In this document: positions 50,572 to 59,242 of the stretch, piece by piece
Layout: each line of letters begins with the position of its first letter
How positions within the stretch are numbered: position 1 is the first letter of the stretch
Assembly (NCBI GenBank): GCA_036488875.1
Contig: DASXGW010000012.1
Coordinates: forward strand, 124,001-188,000
Origin: Candidatus Baltobacteraceae bacterium
GTDB taxonomy: Bacteria > Vulcanimicrobiota > Vulcanimicrobiia > Vulcanimicrobiales > Vulcanimicrobiaceae
Length of the DNA: 64,000 bases
Direction of reading: 5' to 3'
The notes under the pieces: model-generated
Told to the model about the DNA's origin: nothing
The model's input: the letters and a program-made list of their open reading frames with translations, nothing else
The model's database searches: none
Translations under genes and position numbers: made by a program

Positions 50572-50616
50572 GAACGTAGTGGGCGATTGCCTGCCGCCGT
50601 AGAAGAGGACCGGTCC

Positions 50617-52743
50617 ATGATTGCCGCACGCGAAGCGCTCCGGCGCTTTTCGGATGAAATCGTCGGCCGCCGGCGCGAGATCGCCGAGATCGAGCGGCTG
50701 CTCGAGGACGCGCGGCTGGTCACCGTGGCTGGCCCGGGCGGCATCGGAAAAACGCGCATCGCGGCCGAGATCGCATCGAGGCGCCGCAATCGCCGCGCGG
50801 CGGCAACGTTTGTCGAACTGAGTTCGATCAACGACGAGGCGCTCGTAGCCGACGCCGTCGCGTCGGCTGCCGGCCTGGAACTGCCCCCGCATCAGGAGCG
50901 CGCGCAGGCGCTGGCGACCGCGCTCGGGGATCGATCGGCACTGCTCGTTCTGGATAACTGCGAACAAATAAGCAAAGGGGTGGGCGCGCTCGTCGCGCAC
51001 CTCGCCTCCGCGTGCCCGAACTTACACGTGCTCGCAACGTCGCGCGAGTCGCTTGGCATCGCCCACGAGTTCGTCTACCGCCTCGATGCGCTCGACGAAT
51101 CCTCGGCCGTAGAGTTATTCGTCGCTCACGCGCGCCGCGCGAATCCACGCTTTGAGCCGAACGCGGCGACCGGACCCGCCGTCGCACGGATTTGCGCGCG
51201 GCTGGATCGCGTGGCGCTCGCAATCGAGTTGGCCGCGGCACGTACGCGCTCGATGACGCTCGAGCAGCTGCTCGAACATCTCGACGACCGCTTCAATCTG
51301 CTCTTGAGCGGAAGAAACGCCGACGTTCTGCGACATCAAACGATGCAGGCGTGTCTGGATTGGAGCTACGATCTGCTCGACGACCGCGAGCGAAAGGTCT
51401 TCAATCGCCTCGGCGTGCTTTGCGGTGATTTCACGCCCGAAGCCGCCGAAGCCATCGCGTCGGACCAGAACATCGGACCGCGTGACGTACTGCGCGAAAT
51501 CGGGGCGCTCGTCGACAAATCGCTGCTCGTTCCCGGCGGCGATCGCACGCACTGCCGCATGCTCGAGACGATTCGCGAGTACGCGATCGTACGGCTCGAC
51601 GAAAACGAAGGACAGGATTCGGCGCGGCGCGCGCACGCCCGGTACTTTGCCGGACGCAGCGCCGCGGCGGCGTCGAGCTTCGGGTTCGAACGCGAGGAAA
51701 CGTGGCGCGAACGCTACGCCTTCGACCTCGAAAACTTTCGCGCGGCGCTCGACTGGACGACGCAAAACGATCTCGACGTGGCGACGCGCATCGTCGCGAA
51801 CTTGGCGGAGTTTTGGGAAGTCAACACGCAAGTCAGCGAAGGTTTGCAGCGCTCGTCGACGGTCCTCGCGCACGTGGAAGCGCAACGCGGCAGCGTCGAC
51901 GCCGGCGTTCTGCTGGCCGTCGCGCGTTGCGCCTTTTCGACCCGCGATTTTCGGCGCTGCCTAGAACTGGCCGAACGCGCCTTGACGCTCGCCGCAACAC
52001 CGGCCGAAGTGGCTTCGGCCAATCATCTCGCCGGCGCGTCGCGCTGTCTGCTCGGAGTCGACGCGCAGCATAGCATCGCGCAGCTGCACCGCGCGAGCGA
52101 CTTTTTCGAGACACAGGAAAACCCGTTCTACGCCACGCGAGCCAAACAGGATTACGCCTATGCGCTCGCCCAGCACGACCCTTCGGAAGGCCGCCGGTTA
52201 CTGCTGGAAAGCATGAGCCGCGCCGGCGATTGGCCGCGCTTGGCCGGGCGCATCGAAATTCGCTTGGCCGAGCTGGAGTTCCGCACCGGCAACGTGCGCC
52301 TGGCCATCGAGCACGCGCGCAGCGTCGTTGACGGGCTGCGATCGAAGCACTCACCGCTGTCGCTCGGACACGCGCTCGTGAATCTCGGCTCGTATCTGAG
52401 CGTGGCCGGCGAATACGACGACGCGTTTACCGCCGCGTGCGAGGCGACGTCGATCGCCCGCGCGTGCGAGATTCCGCAGTGGGTCGCGATCGGCGTGCAA
52501 ACCCTCGCACTCGTGCACGCCGCGCGAGGAAACCCCGCCACCGCATCGTTGCTGCTGGGCTACGTCGACGCTTTCTACGAGCGCTACGGCATGAAGCGCG
52601 AACCGACCGAAGGTGCGGTATACGATAAAATGCTGGAGCTTCTACCGCAGCGGCTCGACGCCGCCGCGATCGCGCACTACGTCCGCCTCGGCCGCTCGCA
52701 GTCTGAAAGCAAGGCCGTAGCCCTCGGCTGCTCGCGCGACTAG
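50617..52743 (+). CDS. Predicted ATPase of the COG3903/AfsR-like NB-ARC type
   Basis: About 708 residues from ATG 50617, with AGAGGA close before (TTG 50587 is another start). EIVGRRREIAEIERLL is followed by the P-loop GPGGIGKTRIAAEIA (Walker A), LLVLDNCEQ (Walker B) and LATSRESLGI (sensor). SYDLLDDRERKVFNRLGVLCGDFTPEAAEAI is the winged-helix region, and about 340-708 are helical TPR-like repeats. Usually such ATPases carry an N-terminal DNA-binding or cyclase domain; none is present here, and no candidate partner lies next to it. It may be a signalling switch whose output is a separate protein. Confidence 0.8.
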   Translation: MIAAREALRRFSDEIVGRRREIAEIERLLEDARLVTVAGPGGIGKTRIAAEIASRRRNRRAAATFVELSSINDEALVADAVASAAGLELPPHQERAQALATALGDRSALLVLDNCEQISKGVGALVAHLASACPNLHVLATSRESLGIAHEFVYRLDALDESSAVELFVAHARRANPRFEPNAATGPAVARICARLDRVALAIELAAARTRSMTLEQLLEHLDDRFNLLLSGRNADVLRHQTMQACLDWSYDLLDDRERKVFNRLGVLCGDFTPEAAEAIASDQNIGPRDVLREIGALVDKSLLVPGGDRTHCRMLETIREYAIVRLDENEGQDSARRAHARYFAGRSAAAASSFGFEREETWRERYAFDLENFRAALDWTTQNDLDVATRIVANLAEFWEVNTQVSEGLQRSSTVLAHVEAQRGSVDAGVLLAVARCAFSTRDFRRCLELAERALTLAATPAEVASANHLAGASRCLLGVDAQHSIAQLHRASDFFETQENPFYATRAKQDYAYALAQHDPSEGRRLLLESMSRAGDWPRLAGRIEIRLAELEFRTGNVRLAIEHARSVVDGLRSKHSPLSLGHALVNLGSYLSVAGEYDDAFTAACEATSIARACEIPQWVAIGVQTLALVHAARGNPATASLLLGYVDAFYERYGMKREPTEGAVYDKMLELLPQRLDAAAIAHYVRLGRSQSESKAVALGCSRD

Positions 52744-52797
52744 CCCGGCTCGATCCATTGGACGGACTGTGGACGGGGCCCGTGCGAAGATAGGTTC

Positions 52798-53565
52798 GTG
52801 CTAGCCGACTGGATCAGCATCGACATCCCGTGGTGGGCCATCGTCCTTGGCTTTTTCGGCCTGGTCTTTTGGCCTCTCACGATCGCCGCAGCGATTACCG
52901 GACTTGCCGCCTGGCGAATACCCGCACTCGCCGTGCGCATCGTCTTTGGCGTTGCGTTGGTACTGTGGCTCACTTCAGCCTTCGTCAATCTCATGTCCAT
53001 CGGCAGCACCATCGTCGATAACATTCGAATCCACAATCGGCACTACACTCCCGGAGCGATCGGCGACACGACGCTGCTGGCCGATACCGCGATCGACGGG
53101 ATCCTGTGTTCGCGTGCCGGCGTCGTGCACACCGATTTTCTGGGAAAGCTCGACCAGTGTACGCTCGCGCGGCCGCAACTCGTTCGCGGCGTGCCCTGTA
53201 CGGGGCTAGTGAACTTCACAAACGGCGTGCAGTGCGTGCTGTCGTCGGATTTTCCGCGCTTCGGCTACGTGTGGCGCGCGGCGACACAGGTGCGCGACTC
53301 CGGCGACGGCACCATCTGGTTTCAGATCGGTGCAAACGCGCCGTCGATGACCGTGCTCGGTTCGCCTCTGCTGCCGGATTCGGAAGTCACGTATCAAGAA
53401 GGCAAGCTTCTCTCGATTACCTTCGTCGACCATCCGTTGCACTACGGCAGTTGCACCTTCGATCAAATTATCGGCGACGACGGGCGGTTGGAAGCGCAAT
53501 GCGACGGTAACCAGCGGGCAACGCTCCCTGCGACGGCGCTGCGCGCGCGACAGGACGGCCCGTAA
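52798..53565 (+). CDS. Membrane protein of unknown function
   Basis: 255 residues from GTG 52798. Two strong membrane segments at the N-terminus (WWAIVLGFFGLVFWPLTIAAAITGLAAW, and ALAVRIVFGVALVLWLTSAFVNLM) are followed by a soluble Cys-containing domain (GILCSRAGVVHTDFLGKLDQCTLARPQ, GVPCTG, VQCVLSS, YGSCTF). Four to six Cys suggest disulfides in the periplasm. No family recognised. The gap to rpiA is 47 bp. Confidence 0.6.
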   Translation: MLADWISIDIPWWAIVLGFFGLVFWPLTIAAAITGLAAWRIPALAVRIVFGVALVLWLTSAFVNLMSIGSTIVDNIRIHNRHYTPGAIGDTTLLADTAIDGILCSRAGVVHTDFLGKLDQCTLARPQLVRGVPCTGLVNFTNGVQCVLSSDFPRFGYVWRAATQVRDSGDGTIWFQIGANAPSMTVLGSPLLPDSEVTYQEGKLLSITFVDHPLHYGSCTFDQIIGDDGRLEAQCDGNQRATLPATALRARQDGP

Positions 53566-53612
53566 CTGATTGGGCGACAGGCACTAGCGCCGTAAAACAA
53601 TAAGAGGCGGGC

Positions 53613-54299
53613 ATGAGTGACGACGCAAAACGGGCCGCCGGCTACGCTGCGGTCGACCGTTATGTGACCGATGGTGACTGCATCGGTCTGGGGACCGGAA
53701 CGACCGCATATTGGGCCGTCGAGCGCGTCGGGCAACGCGTAGCGGCCGGCGAGCGCATCGCCGCGGTCGCGACGTCGAGTGAGACCGAGGCGTTGTGCCG
53801 TCAATGGAACGTTCCCGTGCTGACCTTGCTCGAACGCCCCATGACCGTCGCGATCGACGGCGCGGACGAAGTCGCCGCCGACTGGTCGCTCACCAAAGGC
53901 GGCGGCGGTGCGCTCTTCCGTGAAAAGGCGGTCGCGCTATCGGCAGAGCGGTTCGTCGTGATCGTCGACGAAGGAAAACTCGTCGCCAGGCTCGGCGCGT
54001 TTCCGCTGCCGGTGGAAATCGTGCCGTACGCGGCGCCCTACGTCCGCCGCGAAATTTTACGAAGGTTTGGGGACCTGACGATCGTGCGCCGCGGTAGCGA
54101 AGAAACGCCGTACGTCACCGATAACCACAACTGGATCTTCGATTGTCACTTCGGGCAGATCGACGATCCGCGCTCGCTCGACGAAACGCTGCGGTACATC
54201 CATGGCGTCGTCGCGACGGGAATCTTTTTTGGAATCGCTTCGGACGTGATCGTCGGCGCGGCTAACGGAACGTCTCGACGTATCGATCGACCTCGCTAG
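53613..54299 (+). CDS. rpiA: Ribose-5-phosphate isomerase A
   Basis: 228 residues, full length. The phosphate/sugar-binding loop is IGLGTGTTAYWAVE, the substrate-contacting motif DGADEVAADWSLTKGGGGALFREK (with the catalytic Asp and Lys of the RpiA family), the C-terminal motif TDNHNWIFDCHF. It interconverts ribose 5-phosphate and ribulose 5-phosphate in the pentose phosphate pathway. The end overlaps the convergent DUF885 gene by 38 bp. Confidence 0.95.
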   Translation: MSDDAKRAAGYAAVDRYVTDGDCIGLGTGTTAYWAVERVGQRVAAGERIAAVATSSETEALCRQWNVPVLTLLERPMTVAIDGADEVAADWSLTKGGGGALFREKAVALSAERFVVIVDEGKLVARLGAFPLPVEIVPYAAPYVRREILRRFGDLTIVRRGSEETPYVTDNHNWIFDCHFGQIDDPRSLDETLRYIHGVVATGIFFGIASDVIVGAANGTSRRIDRPR

Positions 54300-55932
54300 C
54301 GACCATCGTCAGCGGCATGCCGCCGTTGGTAACGATGCGGTCGTGAAACGCGCGTACGTCGAACGTGGCGCCCAGCGCCGAGCGCGCCCTTTCTCGCAGC
54401 TCCGCGAACGTCAGCGATCCGAGCTTGTAGGCAAGAGCCTGACCCGGAAGATCGGTCGCGTACCGCGGGAGCTCGCTTGCAATCTCGGTTTCCGACATGA
54501 GCGTATGCTCGCGTAAGAAATCGGCGGCCTTATCGTGACTCCAGCCCAAGGCGTTCATCCCGGTATCGACGACGAGCCGCGACGAGATGAAGATGTCGAG
54601 AGCGTGCCGCCCGTAGAGGTCGTAGGGATCTTCGTAGGCACCGAACTCTTTGCCGAGGTCGGCGGCGTACTCGGCGTAGCCCTCGTGATAGGCGGCGATA
54701 TACGTCGAAATCGCGTGAAAGGCGCGGAAGCGCGGCAGCGCTTCGTTCTCTCGCGCAACGTTGATCTCGTAGTGATGGCCGGGGACGAGTTCGTGCAGCG
54801 CAAGTGACGCCAGACTGAGCAGCGATCGCTCCGGGAGCTTTGAGCCGTTGAAGAGATAGTAGCCGGCCTCGCCGGTTTTTGCGCCCGGATGGTAATAGCC
54901 GAACGTCATTCCCGCTTCCAGATCTTCGGGAAGACGCTTTGCGCCGAACGGCGCCTTCGGCCGGCGTGCAAAGAACGTGTCGAGCGCGTCATATCCGATT
55001 CGAGCGAAGTGCTCGAGTTTCTCGCCAATCTGGTCCGGCGACTGCGGAACGAACTGCGGATCGACGCGCAGCCGCGCGTGGAACTCGGCGGCGGTACCGG
55101 TGAAGCCGAGCCGCGCGCGAACCGCCGCCATAGCGTCCCCCAACTCCCCGACGACGCGCAAGCCGCGCTCGTGAATCTGCTCCGGCGTCAACTCGGTCGT
55201 CGTGTTGTCGCGCACGCAGTAGCGATAGTGCTCCGCGCCTCCCGGCATGGCCGACTGCCCCCAGCCTTCGGAAGCGGCGGCGGCGTAGGGCCCCTCGAGA
55301 TACGCGACGAGCTCGGCAACCGCCGGCATGACGTGACTGCGCAGCGCGTCGTCCGTTCCGTCCGGTGCGCCGCCGCGGCCCGGAAGAAACGGGCTCTTCT
55401 CGATCGACATAGCGTCGCGGTGCGTGGCGATGATTGCTCCGAGCACGCGGCGCGGCAGCACGATACCGCGCCGTACTTGGCCCTCCAGTTTAGCCCTTGC
55501 CGCACGTGCGTACGTGCCGACGTCGCGCAATACGGAAAAGTAGCGTTCGCGCGCTTCATCGTCGTCGACCGCCAGGCCGCGAAAGATCATCTGAAAGGCC
55601 GATGGGAAGCAGCGGTAGGGCGTCACGGTGATGACGTGCCAGTAGTGTTGCGTTGCTTCGAGCCGGCGAGCGACGGCGTGCCGCAGCACCGCGAGCGAGA
55701 GGCGATCCTGATCGTCGAGCGACGTCGCGTCGATTTCATCGAGGCGGCCGAGCGCCGCGCGGCACCACGCGGCGGCTTCCTCGCTGAGCGTCTCGGTTTC
55801 CGGCGCGATGCCCGAGATCGGCAGACCCTGCCCGGCGCGATAGATCGCGGTGAACGCGGCTCCCCGCAGGGGTCCGTGCTCGTCGCGGTTGGTCGATTCG
55901 TAAGCGTCGATCGCCGCTTGTAATGCGTGCAT
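54262..55932 (-). CDS. DUF885 family metallopeptidase-like protein
   Basis: 556 residues from ATG 55932. HELVPGHHYEI is the HExxxGHH-type zinc motif of DUF885, a family related to gluzincins. The C-terminal part has AYHEGYAEYAADLGKEFG (the helix with the further Glu ligand) and PGQALAYKLGSLTFAELRERAR, which is diagnostic. No signal peptide is visible, so the protein may be cytoplasmic. Its start overlaps the divergent transporter's ATG by 2 bp, so the two promoters must lie within coding sequence. The family is thought to be peptidase-like. Confidence 0.87.
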   Translation of the reverse strand: MHALQAAIDAYESTNRDEHGPLRGAAFTAIYRAGQGLPISGIAPETETLSEEAAAWCRAALGRLDEIDATSLDDQDRLSLAVLRHAVARRLEATQHYWHVITVTPYRCFPSAFQMIFRGLAVDDDEARERYFSVLRDVGTYARAARAKLEGQVRRGIVLPRRVLGAIIATHRDAMSIEKSPFLPGRGGAPDGTDDALRSHVMPAVAELVAYLEGPYAAAASEGWGQSAMPGGAEHYRYCVRDNTTTELTPEQIHERGLRVVGELGDAMAAVRARLGFTGTAAEFHARLRVDPQFVPQSPDQIGEKLEHFARIGYDALDTFFARRPKAPFGAKRLPEDLEAGMTFGYYHPGAKTGEAGYYLFNGSKLPERSLLSLASLALHELVPGHHYEINVARENEALPRFRAFHAISTYIAAYHEGYAEYAADLGKEFGAYEDPYDLYGRHALDIFISSRLVVDTGMNALGWSHDKAADFLREHTLMSETEIASELPRYATDLPGQALAYKLGSLTFAELRERARSALGATFDVRAFHDRIVTNGGMPLTMVASEVDRYVETFR

Positions 55933-57301
55933 GAGCAATGAGTTAGGCGGCGGCCGGGGAAGTTACCGCCGCATCAGCAAGATTCGTCTCGTCAACTACT
56001 CGTTGCCGATCCTCGCGATCGAGTTCGTGATCTTTCCCGTTCTCGCGATTCTTCCGTCGTTTTACGTCAACTTCAGCGGCGGCGAACTCGCCTCGTACGC
56101 AACCGCAATCCTCATCTCACGCCTGGTGTACTCGTGCAGCGGGCCGGTCGTCGGCTACTTGAGCGACCGCTTTACAACCCGGTGGGGTAGGCGTAAACCG
56201 TGGATGGTCGCCGGAACGGTCGTCGAGGTGATCAGCGTCTATCTGGTCTTCGTGCCGCCGGCGCACGCCGGGCCTAACTACTTCGCCTGGACGGCAGCAC
56301 TCGCGCTTCTCGGCTTCAGCATGATCGACGTTCCCTATATTGCGTGGGGCAGCGAGTTGACTCGCGACTACGCCGGACGTTCGCTCATTGCTTCGTACCG
56401 AGCCGTGTTTGCCGTCTTGGGCCAGGTCGTTTTTCTCGCGCTTCCGATGACGCCCGCGTTTGGCGGAAAAAATCTTCTCGAAGCGTCGACGATCGCACGT
56501 CTTGGTTTTGTGGCCATGCTGCTGCTTATGGTAACGATGAGCGTCGCGCTGCTGTGGGGACCGAAAGCGGAGGCGGAGGAAACGGCCCCGGCCGAAGCGG
56601 GCGTCTTTGCGCTGGTCGCCGACATGGTGCGCAACGTGCCGATGCTCTATCTCACCGGGGCGACCGTCTTCGCATTTCTCGGATATTGCATGCAGTTGAC
56701 CATCGCGCTGCAGTTTATGGCCTCGATCGGATTTGCGAGCGCGTTTAGCGCGCTAACGCTGGCCGGACTCGTGCTTTCGATTCTCACGGTGCCTTTTTGG
56801 GAGATGGTGACCAAGCGCGTCGGCAAGAATAAGTGCTGGGCTGCAGCGCTCGTCGTGAGTTTCCTCGGACTGCCCGCGTACTTTGTCGTAGCACCGCTCT
56901 TTGGTACCTTTGCGGCGCTGGTCGTCTCGTCGATCGTCGTCGCACTTCCAAACACCTACATGCTGACGTCGCTGCCGTATTCGATCATGGGCGACGTGAT
57001 CGATTACGACGAGTTAAAGTCCGGCTCGAATCGCTCGGCAAACTACTCGGCTATCATTCTGCTCGTCATTCGGCTGCAAGTGGCGATCGGCGGCGCCATC
57101 GCCTTCTTCATCCTCAGCGCGATGCGGTTTGACGTCCACCGGGTGAGCTCGCACGCGGTGCAGCCCGCGATGATCGCGGCGTACTTCGTCGTGCCGGGAG
57201 TTTTCATGCTCCTGGCGTTAGCCTGCACGTGGCCGTTCCCACTCGACGCGCGACGCGCGGCGATCGTCCGTAGGCGACTCGAACGTCGCGCTGGAGGGTA
57301 A
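55931..57301 (+). CDS. MFS transporter of the GPH (glycoside-pentoside-hexuronide:cation) type
   Basis: 456 residues with about twelve membrane segments. GYLSDRFTTRWGRRKPWMVAG is the family's loop between helices 2 and 3 (the MFS signature with the GRRKPW end typical of MelB-like carriers). Later, MGDVIDYDELKSGSNRSANYSAI is the GPH-type segment of helix 10-11. The substrate is unknown, perhaps a sugar or glycoside. The start ATG 55931 overlaps the DUF885 start by 2 bp. The stop overlaps the GGAGGG of the next gene. Confidence 0.85.
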   Translation: MSNELGGGRGSYRRISKIRLVNYSLPILAIEFVIFPVLAILPSFYVNFSGGELASYATAILISRLVYSCSGPVVGYLSDRFTTRWGRRKPWMVAGTVVEVISVYLVFVPPAHAGPNYFAWTAALALLGFSMIDVPYIAWGSELTRDYAGRSLIASYRAVFAVLGQVVFLALPMTPAFGGKNLLEASTIARLGFVAMLLLMVTMSVALLWGPKAEAEETAPAEAGVFALVADMVRNVPMLYLTGATVFAFLGYCMQLTIALQFMASIGFASAFSALTLAGLVLSILTVPFWEMVTKRVGKNKCWAAALVVSFLGLPAYFVVAPLFGTFAALVVSSIVVALPNTYMLTSLPYSIMGDVIDYDELKSGSNRSANYSAIILLVIRLQVAIGGAIAFFILSAMRFDVHRVSSHAVQPAMIAAYFVVPGVFMLLALACTWPFPLDARRAAIVRRRLERRAGG

Positions 57302-57305
57302 GCCT

Positions 57306-58070
57306 ATCATCGTTCATCTCGTCGACGGAACCTACGAGCTGTTTCGCCACTTTTACGGATTGCAGCGAGCGCCGGCCGAGAAGCGCGGTCCATTGGGGGC
57401 CGTTGCCGGCGTGGTCAACACGGTCCGGCAAATGATAGCCGAGGGAGCCACGCACGTCGGAGTCGCGACCGATCACGTGATCGAGTCGTTTCGCAACGAG
57501 CTTTGGAGCGGCTATAAAACGGGAGAGGGCATCGACCAGGCGCTGTTCGCGCAGTTCGAACCGCTCGAGGACGCGTTGCGAGGGATCGGCGTCGTCGTGT
57601 GGGCCATGGTCGAGCTCGAAGCCGACGACGCGCTGGCATCCGCCGCCGAGATTGCGTCGCGCGATTCCCGGGTTGAAAAAATCTGCATCTGGACGCCGGA
57701 TAAGGACCTGGCTCAATGCGTCCGCGGAGATCGCGTCGTGCAAGTCGACCGAAGGAGCAAGATCATTCGCGACGCCGCCGGCGTTCGTTCGAAGTTCGGC
57801 GTGGATCCCGAGCTTATCCCCGACTATCTGGCCCTCGTAGGCGATGCGGCGGACGGCTTTCCGGGCATCAAAGGCATTGGTGCGAAGGGAGCCGCATCGC
57901 TGATCGCGCGATATGGCAAAATCGAGGACTTTCCGGCCGAGGTGCTCGGCGAACACCGCGCGCTCGCTTTATTATTCAAGCGGCTCGCAACGCTTCGGAC
58001 CGACGCGCCGCTCTTTGCCAACGTCGACGAGCTGGCATTTCACGGAGCCGCGTCCCCGTCGGCCCCCTAA
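57306..58070 (+). CDS. Stand-alone 5'-3' exonuclease (FEN/PolI N-domain type) with apparent AUC start
   Basis: About 254 residues. The conserved start IVHLVDGTYELFRHFYG lies before any ATG, GTG or TTG (the first is TTG 57360, inside the domain). ATC 57306 stands seven bases after a strong GGAGGG (57293-57298), so an AUC start, or CUG at 57291, is likely. The acidic metal sites are VDGTYELF, VELEADDALAS and WTPDKDLAQ. The H3TH DNA-binding motif is DGFPGIKGIGAKGAASLIARYG. Compared with PolI this has only the N-terminal nuclease domain. It acts on flaps, perhaps in RNA primer removal. It is cotranscribed with the transporter gene. Confidence 0.85.
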   Translation: MIVHLVDGTYELFRHFYGLQRAPAEKRGPLGAVAGVVNTVRQMIAEGATHVGVATDHVIESFRNELWSGYKTGEGIDQALFAQFEPLEDALRGIGVVVWAMVELEADDALASAAEIASRDSRVEKICIWTPDKDLAQCVRGDRVVQVDRRSKIIRDAAGVRSKFGVDPELIPDYLALVGDAADGFPGIKGIGAKGAASLIARYGKIEDFPAEVLGEHRALALLFKRLATLRTDAPLFANVDELAFHGAASPSAP

Positions 58071-58987
58071 TAGAACGAAGGCATTGGCTGCGGAACGTTT
58101 TGCAGGATGTCGTAGAGGATATCGTGCTCTTTTGCCTTCTCGTGTTGGGCATATGCGGCCGAGTCGAAAAGCCAATCGGGTAAGGCATTGGGAAAGGCGA
58201 TTTCGCCGACGTGCGTATCGAATCCGAACTGCGAACCGTCGTAATCGTAACTCCACGCCAGTCGGTAGACGATCCAGTACGGCGGAATCGGCCGGAAATA
58301 AGCGGTGATGTCGCTCGGAACGAGCGGAGGAGTGCCATAGGGCACCAACGCAGGATAGCTTCCGACGAAGTGCGCCTTCCAGATATCGAACGTTGTGACG
58401 TCAACCCACAGGTCGCGCAAATTGTGTCGTTGAGGATCGTCGAGCGGGCGCAGTCGCAAGTGATACGCATTGTGCCCGTCCGCCGCCTCGGTGCCGATCA
58501 AGTCGAGTGCATAGGCCGGCTTCGCATACGCTGTAACCGTTGCTATCGTCTTCAAGCCGGCGATATCGGGCCGCATCGGCGAAGGGACCGCGGACTGCGC
58601 GGTGACGTTCGACTGCAACGTCCACGCGAACGGTCCCTCGAATACCGAAGAAAAGTGCGCGTCGGGAAGCGGTCCGCTCCGCGCCGGTATAGTCCACGTG
58701 ACGTTTTGAAGCCCGTCCGACGTTCGTTCGGCAAAACGCTCTGCACGACGCCACCTCGACCGTTTATCGGCCCACCCGCCGGTCGTCGACTTCACCAGTT
58801 GCGATGCAGTGCGCGCGATGAACCAGTCGTTCGTCCACACCGCGTAGCTCGGCACCGGATAGGTGCGGAGCTTTTCTAGAGCCCGGGAAAGGATCTGCGC
58901 CGGCGACGGAGCGGGATTCGTCGCCGGTGACTGCGCCGTAAGGAGTGGAACTAACGCGCAAATCAGTGGATAGGCTCGAATCGTCAC
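58067..58987 (-). CDS. Secreted protein of unknown function
   Basis: 306 residues, from GTG 58987 (VTIRAYPLICALVPLLTAQ), a signal peptide. SPAQILSRALEKLRTYPVPSYAVWTND and HAYHLRLRPLDDPQRHNLRDLWVDVTTFDIWKAHFVG read like a LolA/LppX-type half-barrel (strand-rich, with a typical D-x-W strand). No catalytic motif. The start overlaps the upstream small gene as GTGA and the end overlaps the exonuclease by 4 bp. Confidence 0.68.
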   Translation of the reverse strand: MTIRAYPLICALVPLLTAQSPATNPAPSPAQILSRALEKLRTYPVPSYAVWTNDWFIARTASQLVKSTTGGWADKRSRWRRAERFAERTSDGLQNVTWTIPARSGPLPDAHFSSVFEGPFAWTLQSNVTAQSAVPSPMRPDIAGLKTIATVTAYAKPAYALDLIGTEAADGHNAYHLRLRPLDDPQRHNLRDLWVDVTTFDIWKAHFVGSYPALVPYGTPPLVPSDITAYFRPIPPYWIVYRLAWSYDYDGSQFGFDTHVGEIAFPNALPDWLFDSAAYAQHEKAKEHDILYDILQNVPQPMPSFY

Positions 58988-59238
58988 GATCCTTCTATTT
59001 CAAAGAGCCTCAAGCCAACCTCTTGGCAGCGCCGTAGAAAACGATCGAGCGGAACCCGGGCGACCGCCGGATTGAGCGCGGCCGCTTCGCGATAGGCGCG
59101 TCCTAGTGCGCTGCGCGAGAGACACAGGAAATCGAAAAGCGACTGTTGTTCGGCAGCGGTCAGTGCGCCGTACTTCTCGGTCACCTTCGGATCGAGCACG
59201 AGCGCCGCCAACGCAAGCGACAACGACGAATTCGTCAC
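58984..59238 (-). CDS. Small helical protein, unknown
   Basis: 84 residues from GTG 59238 with GGAGG eight bases ahead, lying across the end of the upstream hydrolase gene. SLSLALAALVLDPKVTEKYGALTAAEQQSLFDFLCLSRSALGRAYREA is all helical. The short helix and LTAAEQQ segment resemble LigA-like helical domains or leader-type peptides, but too little is conserved to say. It is coupled to the downstream gene (4-bp overlap). Confidence 0.6.
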   Translation of the reverse strand: MTNSSLSLALAALVLDPKVTEKYGALTAAEQQSLFDFLCLSRSALGRAYREAAALNPAVARVPLDRFLRRCQEVGLRLFEIEGS

Positions 59239-59242
59239 GGGC

